Shown here: positions 29,365-38,400 of the stretch, in pieces
Position numbering within the stretch: position 1 is the stretch's first letter
How the letters are laid out: every line of letters starts with the position of its first letter
From: Planctomycetaceae bacterium
GTDB lineage: Bacteria; Planctomycetota; Planctomycetia; Planctomycetales; Planctomycetaceae
Assembly: GCA_014762625.1 (NCBI GenBank)
Contig: JABURQ010000023.1
Span: forward strand, 1-64,000
Length of the DNA stretch: 64,000 bases
Direction of reading: 5' to 3'
The notes under the pieces: model-generated
What the model saw: the letters and a program-made list of their open reading frames with translations, nothing else
Told to the model about the DNA's origin: nothing
The model's database searches: none
Program-made: the position numbers and the translations under genes

Positions 29365-29606
29365 ATCCCAACTCCCTACTTTGGCTGGCCGCGGGACTGA
29401 TCACGGGGCTGGCTCACGCCGGACTCATCTATCGAGAAACGCGCCCGCCTTTCGTCTTCTTGGGAGCGGCTTTGTTTCGATTGCTGTTGGTGGGGGCCGT
29501 GTTTGTGGGGGGCGCTTTGTCCGGACATTTACTGGAAACCACCCTCGGCTGGCTCGCCGCTTATCCCGTGACGGTTCTTGTGATCGCGACTCGGAAAATA
29601 ACATGA
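29361..29606 (+). CDS. atpR: N-ATPase accessory subunit AtpR
   Basis: An 81-residue protein made of three hydrophobic helices (residues 3-21, 30-50, 58-77 approximately), with Arg26 and Arg38 in or near the membrane (IYRETRPPFV, ALFRLLL). Position between atpQ and atpB, and the hydrophobic three-helix build, fit AtpR, a subunit restricted to N-ATPases. Conserved membrane arginines in AtpR have been proposed to interact with c-ring carboxylates in place of the usual AtpI function. ATG at 29361 overlaps the atpQ stop; TGA overlaps the atpB start. Confidence 0.78.
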   Translation: MNPNSLLWLAAGLITGLAHAGLIYRETRPPFVFLGAALFRLLLVGAVFVGGALSGHLLETTLGWLAAYPVTVLVIATRKIT

Positions 29607-30277
29607 ACGACTTTCACATATTCGACGACCCAGTCATCTTTCAGATCGGGGCTCTCCCCGTCACGCGGACCATCCTCACCACACTCGGAGTCTCTGCGGT
29701 GTTGACCGGATTTGCGGCGATGATCTGGTTGACATTGCGAACGCGTCCGAACAGTACGTTGGCGACTGTTGGAGAAATGCTGGTCTCGGGGCTGGACGAC
29801 CTGGTCTCTGATATAGTCGGACGTCGAATCGACTGGTTGGGTTCTTTTTCCGGCAGCCTGTTTCTCTTCATCACCGCATGTAATCTCTCCGGTCAGCTTC
29901 CCGGAATCTCTCCCCCGACGGCGAACTTGATCACGACCTCTGCCCTGGCGATCGTTGTTTTTCTGGCGGTCCCCATCGTCGGGATTTCATCGCGCGGTTT
30001 TTGGGGCTACCTGCGTCATTATTTTTCGCCGAATCCCATTCTATTTCCTCTGCATTTGATCTCGGAATTTTCTCGAACGCTGGCATTGGCTGTCCGTTTA
30101 TTCGGAAACATTATGTCGGGCCATTTGATCGTTGCCCTGTTGGTCGCGTTAGCCGGAGTTCTGGTGCCGACTCCTCTGATGGCGCTCGATTTGTTGATCA
30201 GCCTCCTGCAGGCTTATATTTTCACATTATTGAGTACCGTTTATGTTGGAGCCGCCTTGCGAGGAGCGGAATCTTGA
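29603..30277 (+). CDS. atpB: N-ATPase subunit a
   Basis: A 224-residue membrane subunit a. It contains the essential Arg in the half-channel helix (LALAVRLFGNIMSGHL), the SLLQAYIFTLLSTVYVGAA C-terminal helix and the NLSGQLPGISPPTANLITT loop. It is shorter than standard subunit a but near the size seen in N-ATPases. Ions pass between its Arg and the c-ring Glu. A 139-base gap without overlap separates it from atpE, the only sizeable gap in the operon. Confidence 0.9.
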   Translation: MNDFHIFDDPVIFQIGALPVTRTILTTLGVSAVLTGFAAMIWLTLRTRPNSTLATVGEMLVSGLDDLVSDIVGRRIDWLGSFSGSLFLFITACNLSGQLPGISPPTANLITTSALAIVVFLAVPIVGISSRGFWGYLRHYFSPNPILFPLHLISEFSRTLALAVRLFGNIMSGHLIVALLVALAGVLVPTPLMALDLLISLLQAYIFTLLSTVYVGAALRGAES

Positions 30278-30416
30278 AAACTTTACCCGATGGGGAGTCG
30301 ACAGGATAACCGGGAGTCATCATTCTGGAAAAGAGAAACACGGAGAAACCTCCCGAAGACAGACACTAATGAGTGTGGTCACAAGTTCTTGAAAATCGAG
30401 TTGTTGGGAGCACTTT

Positions 30417-30689
30417 ATGGATGCGGAAACTTCACAGACGATTCTGGTAGCCGTCTCAATCTTTACCTGCGGATTAACGACTGCGCTCGGGGCTGTCGGG
30501 GCTGCTGCTGCGGAAAGCCGGATCGGTTCAGCCGCCATGGATGCCATGGCTCGCCAGCCGGATGAAACCGCTTCTATTACCCGCAACTTGTTCGTCAGTC
30601 TGGCGATGGTCGAATCGACGGCGATTTTCTGCCTCGTCATCGGTCTGATTCTGTTGTTCGCCAATCCTCTGATGTCGACGGGGGGTTAA
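30417..30689 (+). CDS. atpE: N-ATPase subunit c
   Basis: A 90-residue two-helix proteolipid. Helix 1 ends at the polar loop RQPD (residues 46-49). Helix 2 carries the ion-binding Glu66-Ser67-Thr68 (VESTAIF). By alignment on the RQP loop, Glu33 in helix 1 stands where sodium-binding c subunits have Gln32, so the site has two carboxylates plus Ser67; the Tyr at the Ilyobacter position 70 is Phe71 here. That pattern is typical of N-ATPase c subunits. Ion choice is not settled by sequence: one characterised N-ATPase ring (Burkholderia pseudomallei, 17 c subunits) is reported to be proton-specific despite sodium-like ligands. GGGAG about 15 bases before the ATG is a weak ribosome binding site. Confidence 0.92.
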   Translation: MDAETSQTILVAVSIFTCGLTTALGAVGAAAAESRIGSAAMDAMARQPDETASITRNLFVSLAMVESTAIFCLVIGLILLFANPLMSTGG

Positions 30690-30696
30690 GCGATTC

Positions 30697-31455
30697 GTGT
30701 CTCCCGCATTGACCACATTCCTGTTTGAAGTTGCGAACTTTCTGATTCTGACCGTGGTGCTCTCCTGGCTGTTGTTTCGCCCCGTTCGATCCGCCATCCA
30801 AAAGCGACGCGCTCAAATCAACGAGAAAGAGACTGCAGCCGACCGGAAACTGAAGGAGGCCGAGCAATCGCGTCAGGAAATTGAAAAACGACTGGGGGAA
30901 CTTGATGAAGAGCTGCGCCGAAAAAGAAAAACGTCGCAGGAGCAGGCGGATCAGGAAGCGGAACGCATTCTCTCGGAAGCTCGAGAAGATGTGGAACGTC
31001 AACGAGAAGCCCTCAAGAGACAACTCGTGACGTTGGAAGACGCCCGCATGGACCGTATTTCCAGAATCGTGGCAGACATCAGCGGTCAAGCCGTGCGGCA
31101 ATTACTCCAGCAGGCGGCGAACAGCGATCTCGATCGCGCGTTGTTGAACGAAGCGTGTCAGCGTCTCCAATCTTTGACCGGGGACTCGCTCTCTCCCGTG
31201 ATTGTTGAATCATCCAGAGAGCTCTCCGCGGAAGAACGGGAATCGATTCAGTCGGCCTGCGAGAACCGAGCCGAAGAAATCGATTATCGTCAAAACGAGC
31301 AGATGGCGTTCGGATTGAAAATTTCCACCAGTCGCGGATTGATTGATATCTCCGATTCGGGAATCGCGGATTTCGCCAAACGTTCCCTGACATCGGAACT
31401 GAATTCACTCGCTCACACAAACCACAAGCCCGCACAACATGCCGAATCCCGTTGA
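30697..31455 (+). CDS. atpF: N-ATPase subunit b with delta-like C-terminal region
   Basis: A 252-residue protein. One membrane helix (LFEVANFLILTVVLSWLLF) is followed by a long charged coiled coil to about residue 145, as in subunit b. A further 100 residues (RELSAEERESIQSACE, then GLKISTSRGLIDISDSG) resemble the C-terminal end of the delta subunit. No separate delta gene (atpH) is present in the operon, so this extension probably takes over head-binding, as in other N-ATPases. The start is a GTG at 30697, seven bases after atpE. It overlaps atpA by 17 bases. Confidence 0.85.
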   Translation: MSPALTTFLFEVANFLILTVVLSWLLFRPVRSAIQKRRAQINEKETAADRKLKEAEQSRQEIEKRLGELDEELRRKRKTSQEQADQEAERILSEAREDVERQREALKRQLVTLEDARMDRISRIVADISGQAVRQLLQQAANSDLDRALLNEACQRLQSLTGDSLSPVIVESSRELSAEERESIQSACENRAEEIDYRQNEQMAFGLKISTSRGLIDISDSGIADFAKRSLTSELNSLAHTNHKPAQHAESR

Positions 31456-32956
31456 CAAGCTTGAAGAGATCCTCACGTCTGCCGGACGGGACTTGGATTT
31501 GTCTCGATCCTTTCAGCCGCGAGGAATCATCCGTCGAGTCGGAGACGGTGTGGTCTTTATTTCGGGGCTGGAACAGGTCGGCTATGAAGAGTTATTGCTT
31601 TTCGATAGCGGGGCCTACGGCATGGCTTACGATATTCGTGAAAACAGCGTCGGCAGTCTCATTCTTTCCGGGGGAGTGAATCTTACTGCGGGAGAAGGGG
31701 TAGTCGCGCTCGGTCAACTCCCAACCATTCCCGTCGGTGAAGAGACTTTGGGCAGAATCCTCGATCCGCTGGGAAATCCGCTCGACGACGGTCCGTCCCT
31801 GAACACGGAGTTACGGCTGCCTGTGTTTCGGACGGCGCCCGAAATTATTGAACGTAAGAGCGTTGATGAGCCGATTTTGACGGGCGTGACGATGATCGAT
31901 GCGGCCATTCCGATCGGTCGCGGGCAGCGAGAATTGATCATCGGCGATCGAAATACCGGAAAATCGGCTCTCGCCATCGACATCGTCTCCAATCAGAAAC
32001 AGGGAGATGTGGCTTGTGTGTACGTCTCCATCGGCCAGCCGATGTCGCGAGTGCTCGCGCTGCGGGAAACTCTGATTCGCGCCAAGTGCTTCGAGAACAC
32101 CGCGATTATCGCGGCGGATTCGTCGATGTCTCCCGGCCTGCAATATCTCTCGGCTTATGCGGGAGCTTCGGTGGCGGAATATTTTCGAACCGCAGGGCGT
32201 CACGCGCTTGTCGTGTATGACGATCTGACCAAGCATGCGGATGCGTATCGCGAACTGGCGCTCCTGTTGGAACGTCCGCCGGGGCGAGAAGCGTTTCCGG
32301 GGGACATTTTTTCCATCCACGCAGAATTACTCGAACGAGCAACCGCGTTACGGAAGGACGCGGGTGGAGGTTCCGTCACCGCCCTCCCCATCATCGAAAC
32401 GACCGAAAGCGATATCTCCGCCTACATCCCCACCAATCTAATCTCCATCACCGATGGCCAAATCTATCTCGATACAACCCGCTTCGAGAGAAATCAACGC
32501 CCCGCGATCGATATCGGCCGCAGCGTTTCGAGAATCGGATCGGCAGCACAACTGAAGTCGATTCGGGAAGCGTCTCGTAATTTGCGAATTTTAATGTCCC
32601 GGTTTGAGGAAGTGGAAAATCTCTCTCGCATTGGACTGGATGTTGACGAAAAAACGATGAAAACGCTTCGTCGTGGCCGACTCATGAGAGAACTCCTCAG
32701 ACAACCAAGATTTGCTCACCGTTCTCCCGCCGAACAGATTCTGACTTTGACGGCGGTTCAGGAAGGCTGGCTCTCGGAATTAAAGATTGAAGAGGGGCGA
32801 TCGGCGATTTCGGATCTTCTATCGGCGGCGCAACAGGAAGCTCCCTCGCTGATCGAAGCACTCAATCAGGGGGAGATGCCGGAAGGATGGAAAGAGAAAT
32901 TCCACGATCTGGCTGAGCGCATCCTGGGTGAACGAAAAAGCGAGCCAGAACCATGA
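31439..32956 (+). CDS. atpA: N-ATPase subunit alpha
   Basis: A 505-residue alpha subunit. The P-loop is GDRNTGKSALAIDIV (standard GDRQTGKT), followed by VYVSIGQ, YDDLTKHADAYRELALLLERPP and ITDGQIYLDTTRF. The arginine finger lies in SVSRIGSAAQ. It forms the alpha-beta hexamer with AtpD. The ATG at 31439 lies within the end of atpF, and the TGA overlaps the atpG start (ATGA at 32953-32956). Confidence 0.95.
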   Translation: MPNPVDKLEEILTSAGRDLDLSRSFQPRGIIRRVGDGVVFISGLEQVGYEELLLFDSGAYGMAYDIRENSVGSLILSGGVNLTAGEGVVALGQLPTIPVGEETLGRILDPLGNPLDDGPSLNTELRLPVFRTAPEIIERKSVDEPILTGVTMIDAAIPIGRGQRELIIGDRNTGKSALAIDIVSNQKQGDVACVYVSIGQPMSRVLALRETLIRAKCFENTAIIAADSSMSPGLQYLSAYAGASVAEYFRTAGRHALVVYDDLTKHADAYRELALLLERPPGREAFPGDIFSIHAELLERATALRKDAGGGSVTALPIIETTESDISAYIPTNLISITDGQIYLDTTRFERNQRPAIDIGRSVSRIGSAAQLKSIREASRNLRILMSRFEEVENLSRIGLDVDEKTMKTLRRGRLMRELLRQPRFAHRSPAEQILTLTAVQEGWLSELKIEEGRSAISDLLSAAQQEAPSLIEALNQGEMPEGWKEKFHDLAERILGERKSEPEP

Positions 32957-33786
32957 AAAACGTTCACGAGCTTGAGAAAAGATACCATTCGTTAAAAACG
33001 CTCTCCGAAGCGGTCTCCGCCATGAAATCGCTCACCGCTCACCATTTTCGACAAACTCGCAACAGCCTGCCCGCAGCGCGCGCGTATGAAGAAATGATTG
33101 AACGCATTGTGGCCTGTATCGATCTCCCGCGTCCCGAACGCGAACACACCAGCCGAGGGGTTCTCCTGATTGCCGGCGATCTGGGACTTTGCGGCGGCTA
33201 CAATACCCAACTCCTGAATGAAACCATCGAATACTTCCAGCAAAACAAAGTAGCGCGATTCTACTGCGTCGGTCAGCGTCCTGTTAACGGATTATCTCGC
33301 GCCGGTATCTCCGTCTCCCGGCAATATCAAACTCCCACCAGTGTGGACGGATTGACAGAGGTGCTGCTGCAACTCGTTCAGGACGTCATGGTCGATTATC
33401 TCGACGAAAAATTTGAGAGTCTGGACGTCATTTCGGCGAAATTTGAAGGGGTCGGCCAGTTCCAACCGGTGACGACCTCTGTGTTGCCGGTGGAGATTTC
33501 TACCGAGGAAAAAGTTTTTGATCCTTCTCCCTACGTCGACAGGGATCATCTGGTGGCGGTGGCACTCCGCGAATATCTTTTCATCCAGTTGTTTCAATCG
33601 CTGTTGGATTCCCTCGCGTCGGAAAATGGAGCCCGCATGCTGGCGACCCAATCCGCGGGAGACTGGCTCTCCAACAAGCTCGGCACCAATCATCGCCAGT
33701 TGATGTCGATGAAACGAGAAGCCGCCACCCAGGAAGTTCTGGAGATCGCTGCTTCGCTCCGCGGGGCACCGTCAGATGAACTCTGA
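32953..33786 (+). CDS. atpG: N-ATPase subunit gamma
   Basis: A 277-residue gamma subunit. The N-terminal helix (LKTLSEAVSAMKSLTAHHFR) and C-terminal helix (SLASENGARMLATQSAGDW) form the coiled-coil shaft, with GDLGLCGGYNTQL in the Rossmann-like body. It ends the operon. No intrinsic terminator with a T-run was found in the 83 bases before the convergent gene. Confidence 0.92.
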   Translation: MKNVHELEKRYHSLKTLSEAVSAMKSLTAHHFRQTRNSLPAARAYEEMIERIVACIDLPRPEREHTSRGVLLIAGDLGLCGGYNTQLLNETIEYFQQNKVARFYCVGQRPVNGLSRAGISVSRQYQTPTSVDGLTEVLLQLVQDVMVDYLDEKFESLDVISAKFEGVGQFQPVTTSVLPVEISTEEKVFDPSPYVDRDHLVAVALREYLFIQLFQSLLDSLASENGARMLATQSAGDWLSNKLGTNHRQLMSMKREAATQEVLEIAASLRGAPSDEL

Positions 33787-33869
33787 GTCACAGAAGCCGC
33801 CCCAACAACTTAACAGTCGCGTTTGATTGGCGCGGAACCGCGAAGTGCGTTGAACAGGGACAGAGTGAC

Positions 33870-35360
33870 TTACTCACCCTGATTGGTGGCTTTATTGACC
33901 TGATCGATCTCACCTTGAGAGGGGCGGATTAACTCGAAATACTTGCGGATCGTTTGTTTGTGTCCGAGCGGGATCGGCTCGTTATCGAGTACGGATTCAC
34001 TGAGTTGCCCGTACTTCTGAACCTGTTCTCGATATTGTCGGGCGGCGACTTGTTTTTCCGGATCGGACGAAAGCGTTTCCGTTTCCACATCGCCCCCTTC
34101 CGATTCCTGGCCTTTGATTTTCATTTCGTTTGGGGATTTGAGGAGAGAGGTTTTGTCTCCGGGCTGATTTCCGCTGGCCGCGAGCCCCCAATTGTTCCCA
34201 CCCTTTTTGTTGCCGGAAGATTTCGATTTACATTCGGACTCACATTCGCCTTTGCATTCAGAGAGGCATTTGCATTGCTTCATTAACAAATCGGAAAGTT
34301 TTTTGCGTCGTCCCTGTTTGCGGCACTCTCCGGCCAGTTTGGCGATTCCGTCCTGGAATTTTTTGCGGTTCCCCTGACTGAGAGACTGGGAAATTTGGTT
34401 GGCGGCTTCCTTTAAGGTTCGATTCGATCCTCCACCGGAATTCTGAGCCGCTTCTTCCAATTTTTCTTTGAGTGCTTTTTCCGTTTGTCGGTCGAGCTTC
34501 GGGAGATCCACCTGTTCCAGCTTCGCCGCCGCTTCTTCCATCTTTCCTTCCGACATGGCTTGACCGGCTGCGGCGAGCGGCTCGGCCAGCTCGAACGCTT
34601 TACCCATCGCCTGCAATGCCAATTCGGTTCCGGGATCGTTCAGCTTTTGCTGATGCTTCTTGAGCATCGTTTCCATCAAGGATAAGTTGGCGAGCGCTTC
34701 TTTTGGATCGGTGGTCGGTTCTTTGAGAAGCGTAATCTGTTCCGACAAATCCTCGAGCAGTTTTTCAATTTCGGGGTCGATCTCCTGCTCGTTAAATTCT
34801 TCGAGCTCCTGAAGACTCTCCTCCACATGATTGGCTTGATTCAAGACCACCTCGTTTCCGACGGGGGCGGCGTTCACAGATTCTTGCGGCGTCAACAGCA
34901 CAAAACTCAAAGCCACCGCCAACCCAGTGGTGAGAATGCCCCACGTCCACGATCGCGGCGATTTCAGCGGAGCGACTGTTTTGGGATCGATTTTAGAGAG
35001 GTGCTGGTTAGTATCAGCAAGCTGAAGTTGATAAATGGGGGTTTGTTGATCGGGTTTCGACAAAAAACGAAGAGCGCTTTCCACACGATCTTTGAGTCGA
35101 TAACTGCGATCAATTTCAGTCGCCGCACCGTGAACGCTCTGAGGACGGAGACAGGCGAACAACGCGCCGATTGAGGGGGGAACGGACAAGATCCCTGCGA
35201 TCAACGGCCAAGAAACCGCCGCATCAGACAAAAAGCCGACCAGAGCGGTCAGACATCCGGCCAGCCCTCCGACGAGTAAACCGATGGAGACGCATTTCCA
35301 AAGCCAAAGTCTTTGGAGTCTCGAGCGTACGGAATCGATCTGCTTTTCGATCTCAGTCAT
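33870..35360 (-). CDS. Membrane coiled-coil protein with Cys-rich segment, unknown function
   Basis: A 496-residue protein I cannot assign to a named family. It has two adjacent helices (about residues 20-45 and 52-70), a third (WGILTTGLAVALSFVLL, near 140-157), then a long acidic, Gln/Glu/Lys-rich helical part (165-340). Between residues 355 and 378 lies a Cys cluster, QCKCLSECKGECESECKSK, with cysteines spaced mostly four apart. A Gly/Asn/Lys linker and a charged tail follow. The general build resembles the large membrane proteins (DUF4175-like) seen beside MoxR/VWA genes, but this is only a resemblance. AAGGAG sits just upstream; the second of two adjacent ATGs (35360) has the better spacing. 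It lies 84 bases after the giant TPR gene on the same strand, so they may be one transcript. Confidence 0.7.
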   Translation of the reverse strand: MTEIEKQIDSVRSRLQRLWLWKCVSIGLLVGGLAGCLTALVGFLSDAAVSWPLIAGILSVPPSIGALFACLRPQSVHGAATEIDRSYRLKDRVESALRFLSKPDQQTPIYQLQLADTNQHLSKIDPKTVAPLKSPRSWTWGILTTGLAVALSFVLLTPQESVNAAPVGNEVVLNQANHVEESLQELEEFNEQEIDPEIEKLLEDLSEQITLLKEPTTDPKEALANLSLMETMLKKHQQKLNDPGTELALQAMGKAFELAEPLAAAGQAMSEGKMEEAAAKLEQVDLPKLDRQTEKALKEKLEEAAQNSGGGSNRTLKEAANQISQSLSQGNRKKFQDGIAKLAGECRKQGRRKKLSDLLMKQCKCLSECKGECESECKSKSSGNKKGGNNWGLAASGNQPGDKTSLLKSPNEMKIKGQESEGGDVETETLSSDPEKQVAARQYREQVQKYGQLSESVLDNEPIPLGHKQTIRKYFELIRPSQGEIDQVNKATNQGE

Positions 35361-35444
35361 CATTGCTCCTTCACAGGGAAGACAGGCTTACTGACTTACT
35401 GAACCAGACAATCATTGTGTACGAATGATCCAGAAAATACCAGA

Positions 35445-38400
35445 CTATTTTTCGGTCGACGAAGATTCTGTGGATGAGACCGCTTTTTCATCGAGGGATT
35501 CCTCGGGAACTTTGACCGTAAACCGTTTAATGAACACGGAAAGCAGCGAATCCGGGTCGCTGGTGAGGCATTTCAATTCAATCTTGGCCGGGTTTTGCCC
35601 CGCCAGAGCCGTGCCTACTAATTGAAATTTCTCCGAGTCGCTCTCCGCGTAGAGGCAGTGCAATATCCCGTCACGACGAATGACTCGGAAGCGACCGCTG
35701 TCAGCGGTTAGCTGAGTTTCGTAATTGCGGGCGATGAGCTCTCCCGCCAGGTCGAAAAATTGAACGCTCGATTTCAAGATTCGCTGACCTGAAGAATTCA
35801 CCATCGAGGCGAATTCGACGAACTTTGCCGGATCGTTTCCATAATTGACGCGGAGAAAGATTCCTGCTCCCCATCCTTTAGGGGGGCCAATCTGAAGCTC
35901 GTCGAAATCGATGGTGGTCTGGAAATCACCTGACAGCGATTTCGAGAACGCGATCATCGGGTAGCTTTTATTTTCGGGAAGCTGTTGACCGGGAATGTTC
36001 AATAACAATTCCAACCCTCGCTCTTCGGCGACCACGGTTCCGGGTGATCCCCCCCACTCGATTCCCAAACGACTCAATCCCTCCAGATTCTCCACTTCGG
36101 AAAAATCGAGCAGCGATTTCCAATCAGCCGCGACATTGGGATAGGGACCGTTCTCGGGATACGCGAGTTGCTGTTGGTCGACGGTGGGTAAAGTTTTCGG
36201 CCAATCTCCCCGATAGATCAGTTTTCGGACGCGGCATTGCGTCTGATCGCTATACCGAAACAGTCCGAACTGTCTTCGGTTCGGAGGAAGTTCGACTTGA
36301 TATCGCGCGACTTCCCGTTCGTTGACCGAGACGGTCAATCGATCTTCGACTAACTGCAGACGGATCGAGTTCCAAGCGTTGGGTTTGAGGGGCACCGACG
36401 ATTCGGCATCCTTGAGATCGAACGTGTTATCAGGACTCAGGCCGCTTTTTTCGAACTGTGCATGAGTCAGTTTGTGCCCTCGTATGCCCTCGGGCGCGAT
36501 CAGAAACGCGACGTTTCCGACCGTGGGATGCACTTCAAACTCTCCCGGAACATAGAAGGTTTCAAACTCGATCGTCCCATCCTCTAACATCGGCCTCTGA
36601 TAATACAAACACGATTGACGATATTTTGCGGAACGGTCGCTGCGAAGATTTCCCCGGATTTCATCGCCGACCTTTTGCCAGGGAGCGTTTTGAGCGTCTT
36701 CGTTGACCCGAAACCAATCGTTGTAGTAATCGGCTCGAAACGCCGCCCAGTCCCAGATATCTATCAACGAAATTTGATCGGGAATTTTCGGTTCTCCCAC
36801 GATACGGAGATTTCGAACCCAGCTATCTCTCCCTGGATCTTGAGCCTGGATCACGATCCAGGGATCGGGATGAGGTAAGAGCGTCTGCTCGTGAAGCGTT
36901 TCTCCATCGACGATTGTGGTCACGCGATTGCCGTCTACCTGGACCCGAAATTCGGTCAGCCAGGGTCGATTTTTCAGAATGTCGAGTTTCGCGGCGACGT
37001 CTTGTGTTCCGTGCATCATCTTATTAATTCGTGTGTGTTTGTAGTCGTAAAGCGGTTCGGCGGAATGCATGCCGTAGGCGACAGAGACTTCTCTCCAGCC
37101 GTGCAAGGATCGTTCGAAAACGATCTCAAATTTGCCGGTCAGCGGTGATTGGAAATAGAGCTGGCTCCAGGTTTGAGAGGGGATGTGTTGAATAACTCCG
37201 CGATCGTAACGCCATCGCGAAGGAATATGGCCTTCGGCGGCGGTTTGAGATTTGAGGTAGGGCACCTGCTTCCACTGAGTGAGTGGATCGGTCGGAGATT
37301 CTGGGTACTGCCCCAACTTTGTCTGGATCTTTCCGGCGAGTGAATCCAGGTCTTCCCGATAGGAATTGTTGCTCCCATCCGTCCGCTGAGCGTGACGCAT
37401 GTGAAACGCAACGTCGAAAGCGGCGAACCGATATTGGGGGCGAGTGGCGGCGTAGAGGACGGGAACGAAATGAGCGGCGCGATCCGGTCGAGGCCGATTT
37501 TTGGGGATTCCCTGTTTTTGTTCGATGAGAATTTTCTTGAGCCCTTGTAAGACTTCTTCCTCGTCGTCGGCCTGGATGGCGATCAGAAGCAACAGTGCCG
37601 CCTTGTTGCGGTCGGAGCTTCCCCCCCATGTTTGGAGCGGCTCAACTTTCTGTTTCAGACCCTCCAGTTTTCCGAGTTTATCGGCGACTCGGACTAATTC
37701 GATCGCCGGGCAGAGAACTCCGTCCAAGAGATCGGGATAACCATGAAACGAATCGTCTGGATCGATAGGGCCTCGTTCGAAGTGCAGGCGAATGTCGCGA
37801 TGTTGGTCGTTCCGGAGGACCCATCGAGATAACAGTTGATAGGCTTGCTCATCAGGTAACGAGCGGGCCTGATTCACAACGGCATCCGCATTTTTCAGAA
37901 AGAGAATGTTCTGAAAAGATCGCGAGACAATCCATTGCCCTTTCGGGTCGAGTTCAGAGTTCGTCGCCAACAGATTCTGTTTGACATCCTCCGTCAATTT
38001 TTCAGGCCAGGGACCGCTGAGAGTCGCCTTCCGGATTTGCATACCCTCCTGCTTGAAGCGAAACAGGCCGAATCGCGGCATCACCTCTGCATCGAGTGGG
38101 AATTCGTAGATCTCGGTGTCGTTGAGGATCAGAGACGCCATTTTTCCGTGGCGGGTCATAACGACCTGATTCCAATCCCCCGGATTCAGGGGGAGTTTTT
38201 CGGGGCCGCGACGATTCTTGGCGACCGTAATTTGATTCGCCGAAGAGACCTCAGCCACTTGCTGTTCGATCGACTCGTCCACAATCCAGTGTTCGGTGAC
38301 ACCATCTTCGTTCAATAGAAACGCCGTCCGTCCGAGTGTGGGATGACCGACTTTGGAGCCGGGGGAATAGAAAAATTCATACTGAAAGGTTTCTCCGTCG

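Noticed and set aside
29016-29606. A longer frame running through atpQ into atpR
   Set aside because: The N-terminal half has no membrane or ATPase features, while the ATG at 29361 overlaps the atpQ stop exactly as expected in the operon.
33820-33850. Small GC hairpin between atpG and the membrane coiled-coil gene as terminator
   Set aside because: Loop of only two bases and no T-run on either strand.
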